A DNA stretch of 64,000 nucleotides. Source: Paraburkholderia phenoliruptrix (GTDB lineage: Bacteria; Pseudomonadota; Gammaproteobacteria; Burkholderiales; Burkholderiaceae). The stretch lies in assembly GCF_019511605.1 (NCBI RefSeq), contig NZ_JAEUAV010000003.1, positions 124,001 through 188,000 on the forward strand. Direction: 5' to 3'. The notes beneath the pieces were generated by a model. That model ran no database searches, was not told where the DNA came from, and saw only the letters and a list, made by a program, of their open reading frames with translations. This document shows, in pieces, positions 8,570 through 16,517 of this stretch; the first letter of the stretch is position 1; each line of letters begins with the position of its first letter. The position numbers and the translations under genes are program-made.

Positions 8570-9892
8570 ATGAAACCAGCCCTCAAGTCCGCGCTCAAGA
8601 TGGTTAGCGCAGGCGCTGCCGCCTGCTTTGCACTGAGCGCGTCGGCGGCCACGGTGACCATCGCGACGCTGAACAACCCGGACATGATCGAGTTGAAGAA
8701 GCTCTCGCCCGAGTTTGAAAAGGCGAATCCGGACATCAAGCTGAACTGGGTGATTCTCGAGGAAAACGTGCTGCGTCAGCGGGCCACGACCGACATTACG
8801 ACCGGCAGCGGCCAGTTCGACGTGATGACCATCGGCGCCTATGAAACGCCGCAATGGGGCAAGCGCGGCTGGCTCACGCCGCTCACGAACCTGCCCGCGG
8901 ACTACGATCTGAACGACGTCGTCAAGACCGCGCGCGACGGCCTCTCGGCCGGCGGCCAGCTGTACGCGCTGCCGTTTTACGTCGAAAGCTCCATGACGTA
9001 TTACCGCAAGGACCTGTTCGCGGCCAAGGGCCTGAAAATGCCGGATCAGCCCACTTACGACCAGATCGCGCAATTCGCCGACAAGCTCACCGACAAGGCC
9101 AACGGCGTGTACGGCATCTGCCTGCGCGGCAAGGCGGGCTGGGGCGAGAACATGGCTTACGGCACGACGGTCGTGAACACCTTCGGCGGCCGCTGGTTCG
9201 ACGAAAAATGGCATGCGCAGCTCACTTCGCCGGAGTGGAAAAAGGCCATCACGTTCTATGTCGATCTGCTGAAAAAGAACGGGCCGCCGGGAGCGAGTTC
9301 GAACGGCTTCAATGAAAACCTCACGCTGATGTCCTCGGGCAAGTGCGCGATGTGGATCGACGCGACCGTGGCAGCCGGCATGCTGTACAACAAGCAGCAA
9401 TCGCAGATCGCGGACAAGGTCGGCTTTGCAGCCGCGCCGGTCGCCGTCACGCCGAAGGGCTCGCACTGGCTGTGGGCGTGGGCGCTGGCCATTCCGAAGT
9501 CGTCGAAACAGGCCGACGCGGCGAAGAAGTTCATTACGTGGGCGACTTCCAAGCAGTACATTGAACTGGTCGCGAAGGACGAAGGCTGGGCATCGGTGCC
9601 GCCGGGCACGCGTCAATCCACTTACGCGCGCGCCGAGTACAAGCAGGCTGCACCGTTCGGCGACTTCGTGCTGAAGGCAATCGAATCGGCCGACCCGGAT
9701 CATCCGACCTTGAAGCCCGTGCCGTACACAGGTGTGCAGTTCGTTGGGATTCCTGAGTTCCAGTCGTTCGGCACGGTGGTCGGACAGAGCATTTCCGGTG
9801 CGATTGCCGGTCAGATGACGGTGGACCAGGCGCTCGCAGCGGGCCAGGCTACCGCGGATCGCGCGGTCAAGCAGGCCGGCTACCAGAAATGA
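8570..9892 (+). CDS. smoE: Polyol ABC transporter periplasmic binding protein
   Basis: 440-residue extracellular solute-binding protein of the CUT1 (maltose-type) class with an N-terminal signal peptide ending near ALSASA-ATV. It begins its mature fold with TIATLNNPDMIELKKLSPEFEK, followed by PFYVESSMTYYRKDLF, a conserved ligand-cleft strand of this class. It captures a sugar alcohol in the periplasm and passes it to the two permeases encoded just downstream. A good AAAGGAG site precedes the ATG. The SDR gene ends 90 bases upstream. The SmoE/MtlE family binds sorbitol, mannitol or arabinitol; which one cannot be read from the sequence. Confidence 0.9.
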   Translation: MKPALKSALKMVSAGAAACFALSASAATVTIATLNNPDMIELKKLSPEFEKANPDIKLNWVILEENVLRQRATTDITTGSGQFDVMTIGAYETPQWGKRGWLTPLTNLPADYDLNDVVKTARDGLSAGGQLYALPFYVESSMTYYRKDLFAAKGLKMPDQPTYDQIAQFADKLTDKANGVYGICLRGKAGWGENMAYGTTVVNTFGGRWFDEKWHAQLTSPEWKKAITFYVDLLKKNGPPGASSNGFNENLTLMSSGKCAMWIDATVAAGMLYNKQQSQIADKVGFAAAPVAVTPKGSHWLWAWALAIPKSSKQADAAKKFITWATSKQYIELVAKDEGWASVPPGTRQSTYARAEYKQAAPFGDFVLKAIESADPDHPTLKPVPYTGVQFVGIPEFQSFGTVVGQSISGAIAGQMTVDQALAAGQATADRAVKQAGYQK

Positions 9893-9938
9893 TCCCGCGC
9901 TAGCGCGCGAATCTCGCCACTGAAGTCGCGTGGCACAC

Positions 9939-9962
9939 GCCGGCTGGCGCCCGTCAGCCGGC
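9939..9962. other. Hairpin between binding-protein and permease genes
   Basis: GCCGGCTG (9939-9946), an 8-base loop, then CAGCCGGC (9955-9962) form a perfect 8-bp stem in the 193-base gap after smoE. There is no T-run. In many importer operons a hairpin at this place protects the upstream binding-protein message and raises its level over the permeases; that role is inferred here. Confidence 0.55.
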
Positions 9963-10085
9963 TCACGCAGTACAGCGGGCTGTCACGGCCGCGCCCATGC
10001 CGCCATGCCGTCGTTGCTCGTAGTCGCAACGACACGGCTCCCCGCGGTTCGTGCCGCCCGCGCATTATCGAACAGGTGGTCAATC

Positions 10086-11021
10086 ATGCGTCCTCTGCGC
10101 CTGCCTCTCATGCATGCCCATCCTCAAACAGAAAAGGAACGCGAAGTCCGCAAAGCCAATTCGGCGCGCTGGCTCGTGTCGCCGTCCGTCGCCGTCCTGG
10201 TGCTATGGATGACGATTCCGCTTGCGATGACAATCTGGTTTTCGTTCTCGCGTTACAACCTGCTTAATCCCGATCTGAAGGGCTTTGCGGGTTTTGACAA
10301 CTACCAGTTTCTGGCCGGCGACCCGTCGTTCGGCCCGTCGATTGGTCACACGCTGCAGTTGATCGTCTCGGTGCTCGTGATCACCGTGGTAGGCGGCGTG
10401 CTGATGGCGATTCTGTTCGACCGCAAGTTCTACGGCCAGGGCGTGGCGCGTCTGCTCGCCATCGCGCCGTTCTTCGTCATGCCCACGGTGAGCGCGCTCA
10501 TCTGGAAGAACATGATTCTGCATCCGGTGTATGGGCTGATCGCGCAGGGCATGCGCGCAATCGGCCTGCAGCCGATCGACTGGTTCGCCGAGTATCCGTT
10601 GACGGCGGTCATCATGATCGTCGCGTGGCAATGGCTGCCGTTCGCGTTCCTGATTCTGTTCACGGCGATCCAGTCGCTCGATCAGGAGCAGAAGGAAGCG
10701 GCGCGCATTGACGGCGCCGGGCCGTTTGCGATGTTCTTCTACATCACGCTGCCGCATTTGAAGCGCGCGATCGCCGTGGTCGTGATGATGGAGACGATTT
10801 TCCTGCTGTCCATCTTCGCCGAAATCTATACGACGACGGGCGGCGGCCCAGGCACCGCGACCACCAACCTCTCGTATCTGATCTATTCGCTCGGTCTGCA
10901 ACAGTTCGACGTGGGTCTTGCGTCGGCGGGCGGCATTCTCGCTGTCGTGCTGGCCAATATCGTGTCGTTCTTCCTTGTGCGGATGCTCGCGAAGAACCTG
11001 AAAGGGGAGTACGAAAAATGA
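10086..11021 (+). CDS. smoF: Polyol ABC transporter permease 1 (MalF-like)
   Basis: 311-residue inner-membrane permease of the CUT1 class with about six membrane segments, the first at VAVLVLWMTIPLAMTIWFSF. The cytoplasmic EAA loop, which docks the ATPase, reads KEAARIDGAGPFAMFFYITLP. It forms the channel with the next permease. ATG 10086 follows AGGTGG; an alternative ATG at 10110 would remove eight residues. Its stop overlaps the next start by four bases (ATGA). Confidence 0.9.
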   Translation: MRPLRLPLMHAHPQTEKEREVRKANSARWLVSPSVAVLVLWMTIPLAMTIWFSFSRYNLLNPDLKGFAGFDNYQFLAGDPSFGPSIGHTLQLIVSVLVITVVGGVLMAILFDRKFYGQGVARLLAIAPFFVMPTVSALIWKNMILHPVYGLIAQGMRAIGLQPIDWFAEYPLTAVIMIVAWQWLPFAFLILFTAIQSLDQEQKEAARIDGAGPFAMFFYITLPHLKRAIAVVVMMETIFLLSIFAEIYTTTGGGPGTATTNLSYLIYSLGLQQFDVGLASAGGILAVVLANIVSFFLVRMLAKNLKGEYEK

Positions 11022-11893
11022 GCCACGTTGCCTCTACTCCGGCGTCGAGCGCGACGCCCGTCACCGTGCCGGCAAAGTCGCCGTTCAACGCAATCCGCCG
11101 CGCGATTCCCGGCGTGATTGCATGGCTCGTCGCGCTGCTGCTGTTCTTCCCGATCTTCTGGATGACGATCACCGCATTCAAGACCGAGCAGCAGGCGTAT
11201 TCGTCATCGCTTTTCTTCACGCCGACGTTCGACAGTTTCCGCGAGGTGTTCGCGCGCAGCAGCTACTTTTCGTTTGCGTGGAATTCGATTTTGATCTCGG
11301 TCGGCGTGACGGTGCTGTGCCTGCTTCTGGCCGTGCCCGCCGCCTACGCGATGGCGTTTTTCCCCACTCGCCGCACGCAAAAAGTGCTGCTGTGGATGCT
11401 GTCGACCAAGATGATGCCCTCCGTCGGCGTGCTGGTGCCGATCTATCTGCTGTGGAAGAACAGCGGCCTGCTCGACACCGTATCGGGTCTCGTGATTGTC
11501 TACACGCTGATCAATCTGCCGATTGCCGTGTGGATGTCGTTCACCTACTTCGCTGAGATTCCGCGCGACATTCTAGAAGCGGGGCGAATCGACGGCGCGG
11601 CAACGTGGCAGGAAATCGTCTATCTGCTGATGCCGATGGCGCTGCCGGGGCTCGCTTCCACCGCACTGCTGCTCGTCATTCTGTCGTGGAACGAAGCGTT
11701 CTGGAGCATCAATCTGTCCAGCTCGAACGCCGCGCCGCTCACGGTGTTCATCGCGTCGTACTCGAGTCCCGAGGGGCTGTTCTGGGCCAAGCTGTCCGCC
11801 GCTTCGCTGCTTGCGGTGGCGCCGATTCTGATTGTCGGCTGGCTGTCGCAGAAGCAACTGGTCCGCGGCCTCACGTTCGGGGCGGTCAAATGA
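11018..11893 (+). CDS. smoG: Polyol ABC transporter permease 2 (MalG-like)
   Basis: 291-residue inner-membrane permease of the CUT1 class, partner of the preceding one. It has a first helix GVIAWLVALLLFFPIFWMTI, about five more hydrophobic segments, and the EAA loop LEAGRIDGAATWQEIVYLLM. Starts and stops overlap by four bases with both neighbours, so the three genes smoF-smoG-HAD are translationally coupled. Confidence 0.9.
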   Translation: MSHVASTPASSATPVTVPAKSPFNAIRRAIPGVIAWLVALLLFFPIFWMTITAFKTEQQAYSSSLFFTPTFDSFREVFARSSYFSFAWNSILISVGVTVLCLLLAVPAAYAMAFFPTRRTQKVLLWMLSTKMMPSVGVLVPIYLLWKNSGLLDTVSGLVIVYTLINLPIAVWMSFTYFAEIPRDILEAGRIDGAATWQEIVYLLMPMALPGLASTALLLVILSWNEAFWSINLSSSNAAPLTVFIASYSSPEGLFWAKLSAASLLAVAPILIVGWLSQKQLVRGLTFGAVK

Positions 11894-12591
11894 CGGCAGG
11901 CACGAGTGCAGGAAACCTCGCGCTGATCTGCGATTGCGACGGCGTGCTCATCGACAGCGAAGCAGTGGCTGCACGCATGCTCGTGCGGGAACTGGAGGCG
12001 CGCTGGCCCGGCGCGGACGTCGAACCGGTGGTGTTGCCGCTGCTCGGCCTGCGCATAGAAAGAGTGCTGGAGGGCACGGCGATGCAGCTCGGCAAGAGCC
12101 TCGGCCTCGAAGACATCGACGCGATCCGGCGTTCGGTCGAAGCCGCCGCGATGCAGGCGCCGGCGGTGCAAGGCATCGAGCAGGCGCTGGCCCAGGTGCC
12201 GCTCGTCAAAGGATGCGCGAGCAACAGTTTCCGGCCGTACGTGGAGACGGTTCTTGCACGCACGGGCCTCGTCAGGTTCTTTGGCGACCGTTTGTTCTGC
12301 GCCGACAGCGTGCCCAATCCGAAGCCCGCGCCCGACGTTTATCTGGCGGCCGCGCAAGGTTTGGGCTTCGCGCCGTCGGCGTGCCTCGTCGTGGAGGACA
12401 GCGTGACCGGCGTGAGCGCGGCAAGCGCGGCCGGCATGACGGTGCTGGGTTTCATCGGCGGCGGCCATGCGAGCGACGCGCAGATAGACAAGCTGCATGC
12501 AGCCGGCGCGCGGCATGTTTTCGACGACATGCTTCAGTTGCCGGAGCTAGTTGCGCAATGGACGCTGAGCGCAACTGCCCCGGCGCCTTGA
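11890..12591 (+). CDS. HAD-superfamily phosphatase within the polyol operon
   Basis: 233-residue haloacid-dehalogenase-like hydrolase. Motif I is DCDGVLIDSE with the nucleophile Asp near residue 13, the cap region lies at about 25-90, motif II is KGCASNS, motif III includes NPKPAPDVY and motif IV is VVEDSVTGVSAA. This is the beta-phosphoglucomutase/sugar-phosphatase type (subfamily IA). Its ATG overlaps the permease stop. A phosphatase between permease and ATPase genes of an importer suggests removal of a phosphorylated polyol or ketose that is formed by accident or is toxic; this is inference. The substrate is unknown, and a sugar 6-phosphate or a dead-end xylitol/arabinitol phosphate are candidates. 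Confidence 0.85.
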   Translation: MTAGTSAGNLALICDCDGVLIDSEAVAARMLVRELEARWPGADVEPVVLPLLGLRIERVLEGTAMQLGKSLGLEDIDAIRRSVEAAAMQAPAVQGIEQALAQVPLVKGCASNSFRPYVETVLARTGLVRFFGDRLFCADSVPNPKPAPDVYLAAAQGLGFAPSACLVVEDSVTGVSAASAAGMTVLGFIGGGHASDAQIDKLHAAGARHVFDDMLQLPELVAQWTLSATAPAP

Positions 12592-12691
12592 ACCGGCAAA
12601 GCGCGCAAAAGCCGCAAGCAGCGCAGGCATCCGACCCAAGCGGTTTCAGATACAGACAAAGCAACACCCAGGCATTACACGGAGACACATC

Positions 12692-13801
12692 ATGGCAAGC
12701 GTAACTCTGCGCAACATCCGCAAGGCCTACGACGACACCGAGGTGATGCGCGACATCAACCTCGACATCGCGGACGGCGAGTTCGTCGTTTTCGTCGGCC
12801 CGAGCGGTTGCGGTAAATCGACCCTGATGCGGATGATCGCGGGCCTCGAGGACATCAGCGGCGGCGACCTCAGCATCGACGGTGCGCGCATGAACGACGT
12901 GCCGCCGGCCAAGCGCGGCATCGCGATGGTGTTCCAGTCGTACGCGCTGTATCCGCACATGACGCTGTACGACAACATGGCGTTCGGCCTCAAGCTCGCC
13001 GGCACGAAAAAACCGGAGATCGACGCGGCCGTGCGCAATGCCGCGAAGATCCTGCATATCGATCATCTGCTCGATCGCAAGCCCAAGCAGCTTTCGGGCG
13101 GCCAGCGCCAGCGCGTCGCAATCGGCCGTGCGATCACGCGCAAGCCCAAGGTGTTTCTGTTCGACGAGCCGCTGTCGAATCTCGACGCCGCGCTGCGCGT
13201 GAAAATGCGCCTGGAGTTCGCGCGTCTGCATGACGAGCTGAAGACCACCATGATCTACGTGACGCACGATCAGGTCGAAGCAATGACGCTCGCGGACAAG
13301 ATCGTCGTGCTGTCGGCGGGCAATCTCGAACAGGTCGGCAGTCCGACCATGCTGTATCACGCACCCGCCAACCGCTTCGTGGCGGGCTTCATTGGTTCGC
13401 CGAAAATGAACTTCATGGAAGGCGTCGTGCAGTCCGTCACGCACGACGGCGTGACCGTGCGCTATGAAACCGGCGAGACCCAGCGCGTTGCGGTCGAGCC
13501 AGGCTCGGTCAAGCAGGGCGACAAGGTGACGGTGGGAATTCGCCCTGAGCATCTGCACGTGGGCATGACGGAAGACGGCGTGTCGGCCCGCACGATGGCC
13601 GTCGAATCGCTCGGCGACGCCGCGTATCTGTATGCGGAGTCGAGCGTGGCGCCGGACGGTCTGATCGCGCGCATTCCGCCGCTCGAACGTCATGCGAAGG
13701 GCGACACGCAGAAGCTCGGCGCGACGCCGGAGCATTGCCATCTGTTCGACAGCGAAGGAAAGGCTTTTCAGCGCAAGATCGTCGAGGTGCTGGCGGCTTG
13801 A
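12692..13801 (+). CDS. smoK: Polyol ABC transporter ATP-binding protein (MalK-like)
   Basis: 369-residue ATPase that energises the SmoEFG importer. The ABC domain covers about residues 1-235: Walker A GPSGCGKST, Q-loop VFQSYALYPH, signature LSGGQRQRVAIGRAI, Walker B VFLFDEPLSNLD and switch YVTHDQVEAMTL. The remaining third is the TOBE-type regulatory domain usual for CUT1 ATPases. A GGAG site precedes the ATG. The HAD gene ends 100 bases upstream. A strong Rho-independent terminator follows at 13810-13839, which marks the operon end. Confidence 0.92.
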   Translation: MASVTLRNIRKAYDDTEVMRDINLDIADGEFVVFVGPSGCGKSTLMRMIAGLEDISGGDLSIDGARMNDVPPAKRGIAMVFQSYALYPHMTLYDNMAFGLKLAGTKKPEIDAAVRNAAKILHIDHLLDRKPKQLSGGQRQRVAIGRAITRKPKVFLFDEPLSNLDAALRVKMRLEFARLHDELKTTMIYVTHDQVEAMTLADKIVVLSAGNLEQVGSPTMLYHAPANRFVAGFIGSPKMNFMEGVVQSVTHDGVTVRYETGETQRVAVEPGSVKQGDKVTVGIRPEHLHVGMTEDGVSARTMAVESLGDAAYLYAESSVAPDGLIARIPPLERHAKGDTQKLGATPEHCHLFDSEGKAFQRKIVEVLAA

Positions 13802-13809
13802 GTCCGTAG

Positions 13810-13839
13810 AGGCAGGAAGGAATGCCTTTCTGCCTTTTT
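13810..13839 (+). terminator. Rho-independent terminator of the smo operon
   Basis: AGGCAGGAAGG pairs with CCTTTCTGCCT through an 11-bp stem with one G-U pair and an AATG tetraloop, followed by five T. It lies directly after the smoK stop and before the convergent regulator gene. Confidence 0.88.
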
Positions 13840-13872
13840 CATATGAAGTGCGCAGCCGGGCGGTTTGGCGGT

Positions 13873-14820
13873 TTATGCGTCCAGCGCCGCGCGCGCGCAC
13901 AACTCGTCGGTCACGAGCCCCGAGAGCCAGCCGCCCTTGAGCACCGCGATCAGCGCTTCGCGTTTGCGCTTGCCGCCTGCGAAGCCGATGGTGGGCCGCC
14001 GCGGCGGCGAGTCGATCGAAAGGCTCGTCACGCGCCGGCCTGTGGGCGATTCGACGCGCGCGCCGGCCGCATCGATCGGCAGGCCGAGCATCTCCGCCAC
14101 CGCGCCGCTGTGCATCAGCTCCTTTACTTCAGCCGACGTGATGAAGCCGTCTTCGTGCAGCGGGCATTTTGGGCCGATGTTGCCGATGCCGACAAACGCG
14201 ACATCCGCCTCCGCCGACAACGATTCGACAATCCGGTAGAGCCGGTGATTGCACCACTGCGCGCGTTCCGCCTCGCTATCGGCAATGAGCGGAGCGGGCA
14301 GCAGGAAATGCTTGCCGCCTGTCTTCTCCGAAATATGCAGCGCGACGTCGTAGCGGTTCGATGAGCCGTCCTGAGCGATCGCGCCCACCATGGATACCAG
14401 CCGGTGCTGCGGACGGTCCAGTTGCGCGATCTGATCGACCGCGGCTTTGAGCGTCCGGCCGCTGCTGACGGCGACCACCATCGGTTTGTCTTGCGCGAGG
14501 TAGCGCTCCATGACCTGTGCGCCCGCCACGGCAAGCTTGCGGTCGACTTCCTCGGGCGTGTCGCTGTCGATGGGCACCACTTCGCACATCGAAAGCCCAT
14601 AGCGTTTGGACAACTGATCGGCAAGCGAAAGACAGTCGGCCAGTTGATGATCGACGCGCACGCGAATCAGGTTCTTTTCCACCGCGAACGCAACGAGCCG
14701 CTGCGCGACCGGGCGCGATACCTGCAACTTTTCGGCTATCTCGTTCTGCGTATTGCCCGCGACGTAGTAAAGCCACGCGGCGCGAGTAGCAAGGTCTAGT
14801 TTTTCTGTTGACTTGGGCAC
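13873..14820 (-). CDS. SorC-family sugar-binding transcriptional regulator
   Basis: 315-residue regulator. Residues about 8-60 hold a helix-turn-helix (AWLYYVAGNTQNEIAEKLQVSRPVAQRLV). The rest is the SorC sugar-binding domain, a fold like phosphosugar isomerases, with VAVSSGRTLKAAVDQI and the late SPTGRRVTSLSID segment. Such proteins form tetramers and respond to a sugar phosphate or sugar. The start is GTG at 14820. It is the last gene after dalD and xylB on this strand and faces the smo operon, so it probably controls both; the dyads at 7633-7659 are a possible target. The inducer is not known. Confidence 0.88.
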   Translation of the reverse strand: MPKSTEKLDLATRAAWLYYVAGNTQNEIAEKLQVSRPVAQRLVAFAVEKNLIRVRVDHQLADCLSLADQLSKRYGLSMCEVVPIDSDTPEEVDRKLAVAGAQVMERYLAQDKPMVVAVSSGRTLKAAVDQIAQLDRPQHRLVSMVGAIAQDGSSNRYDVALHISEKTGGKHFLLPAPLIADSEAERAQWCNHRLYRIVESLSAEADVAFVGIGNIGPKCPLHEDGFITSAEVKELMHSGAVAEMLGLPIDAAGARVESPTGRRVTSLSIDSPPRRPTIGFAGGKRKREALIAVLKGGWLSGLVTDELCARAALDA

Positions 14821-14926
14821 GGTGACGATCCGCTTGAAGAGCGCCGGCTAGCGCAGCCGGCGCCTGTATGTCGATGCATGTCGGTGCATATCGGGCCCGC
14901 CGGCTACGCCCCGCGTTGCCGTGCGC

Positions 14927-16408
14927 TCAGGCGAGCCGTTCGCGCGCGGGATCGAAGAGCGGTCGCACGTGGCGGTACAGCGCGCGATAGGCGTCGAGCC
15001 GCGCACGTAGTTGCGCATGCCGGCACGGATTCGGCGTGAACTCTTTCTCGATCGGCGGCTTGGTGAGCACGGTCGCCGGATCGCCGCCGGCCGCGAGCCA
15101 GCCGAGACGGGCCGCGCCAAGCGCCGCGCCGGTCTCGCCGCCGCCGTGCTTGCGCGTCGCGGTGTCCAGCGCGTCAGCGAGCAGTTGCGCCCAGTAGTCG
15201 CTGCGCGCGCCGCCGCCCAGCAGCGACAACGCTTTGGCTTCGGTGCCGGCCGCGCGCAACGCGTCGAGGCCGTCGGTGAGCGCGAGCGTTACGCCTTCGA
15301 GCACTGCATAGCCGAGCAGCGCGCGATCCGTCGCGTGATTCATGCCGAAGAAAACGCCCTGCGCGTAGGGGTCGTTGTGCGGCGTGCGTTCACCGGACAG
15401 ATACGGCAAAAAAAGCGGCGCGGTGTTGAGCGCCTCTTCGGGCAATGCTTCGATCTCGGCGAGAAGCGTGGGTTCGTCGGTCGACGTGAGCTTGCAGACC
15501 CAGCGCAAACAGCTTGCCGCGGAGAGCACGACGCTCATCTGATGCCAGCGGTCGGGGATCGCGTGGCAGAACGCATGCACGGCTGAAGCAGGGTTCGGCC
15601 TGAAGCTGTCGCCGACCACGCACAGCACGCCCGAGGTGCCGAGCGATACGAAGCCGTCGCCCGGCTGCGTCGCGCCAATGCCGATTGCGCTCGTCGCGTT
15701 GTCGCCGCCGCCGGCCGCGACGATCACGCCGTCGCTCAAGCCCAGCTCGCGCGCGAGTTGCGGCAGCAGCGTGCCGGACGGCGCGCTGCCTTCGGCAAGC
15801 CCCGGCATCTGCGCACGCGTCATGTTGCAAGCTGCGAGCAGCGAATCGGACCAGTCGCGTTTGGCCACGTCGAGCCAGAGCGTGCCGGCCGCATCCGATG
15901 GATCGGACACCTTGCCGCCCGTCAGTTGCAGACGCAAGTAGTCTTTCGGCAGCAGCACGCAAGCGGTGCGCGCAAAGATGCCGGGCTCGTGGCGCGCAAC
16001 CCATAACAGTTTGGGCGCGGTGAAACCCGGCATGGCCAGGTTGCCGGCCACGCTGTGCAGCTCGGGCGCGCGTTCGGTGAGCTCGGCGCATTCCTTGTCG
16101 CTGCGCATGTCGTTCCACAGAATCGCGGGCCGCAGCACGCGGTTCTCGGCATCCAGCAGCACGGCGCCGTGCATCTGGCCCGACAGACCAATGCCGCGAA
16201 TTTGCGCGAACTCGTCGGGGTGCTTCGCGCGCAAGGCGGCGAGCGCGCTTCGCGTGCCGGCCCACCAGTCTTCGGGATTCTGCTCGGCCCAGCGCTGATG
16301 CGGCCGCGACACCGTAAACGGTGAGCCAGCGGTGCCGATCACGCGCCCAGTGGGGGCGAGCAGCAGGACTTTCACTTCGGACGTGCCTAGGTCGATGCCG
16401 AGATACAT
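14927..16408 (-). CDS. xylB: Xylulokinase of the D-arabinitol operon
   Basis: 493-residue FGGY kinase, normal xylulokinase length. Motifs are GIDLGTSEVKVLLL at the N-terminus, GLSGQMHGAVLLD near 75-90, the catalytic Asp in AAGGGDNATSAIG and the signature PYLSGERTPHNDPYAQG. It converts D-xylulose to D-xylulose 5-phosphate. It lies between the D-arabinitol dehydrogenase gene (109 bases upstream) and the SorC-type regulator (106 bases downstream), the same partnership as dalD-dalK in enteric bacteria and mtlD-mtlY in pseudomonads. This placement makes it the likely physiological xylulokinase, in contrast to the isolated copy at 0.8 kb. Confidence 0.94.
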   Translation of the reverse strand: MYLGIDLGTSEVKVLLLAPTGRVIGTAGSPFTVSRPHQRWAEQNPEDWWAGTRSALAALRAKHPDEFAQIRGIGLSGQMHGAVLLDAENRVLRPAILWNDMRSDKECAELTERAPELHSVAGNLAMPGFTAPKLLWVARHEPGIFARTACVLLPKDYLRLQLTGGKVSDPSDAAGTLWLDVAKRDWSDSLLAACNMTRAQMPGLAEGSAPSGTLLPQLARELGLSDGVIVAAGGGDNATSAIGIGATQPGDGFVSLGTSGVLCVVGDSFRPNPASAVHAFCHAIPDRWHQMSVVLSAASCLRWVCKLTSTDEPTLLAEIEALPEEALNTAPLFLPYLSGERTPHNDPYAQGVFFGMNHATDRALLGYAVLEGVTLALTDGLDALRAAGTEAKALSLLGGGARSDYWAQLLADALDTATRKHGGGETGAALGAARLGWLAAGGDPATVLTKPPIEKEFTPNPCRHAQLRARLDAYRALYRHVRPLFDPARERLA

Positions 16409-16517
16409 GGGCGCGAAACCTTCGTCGTTGGAGATGCGCTACTTTAGCCGCACACGGCGCGCGGTGCCATGCGCATTAAGCCTGGCACCGCGCGCTTCGA
16501 TGGAACGTGCTTGCGCT

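Noticed and set aside
12452..13900. Long minus-strand frame (over 480 codons) opposite smoK
   Set aside because: smoK shows all ABC motifs on the plus strand; the antisense translation is rich in Arg and His and has no motif.
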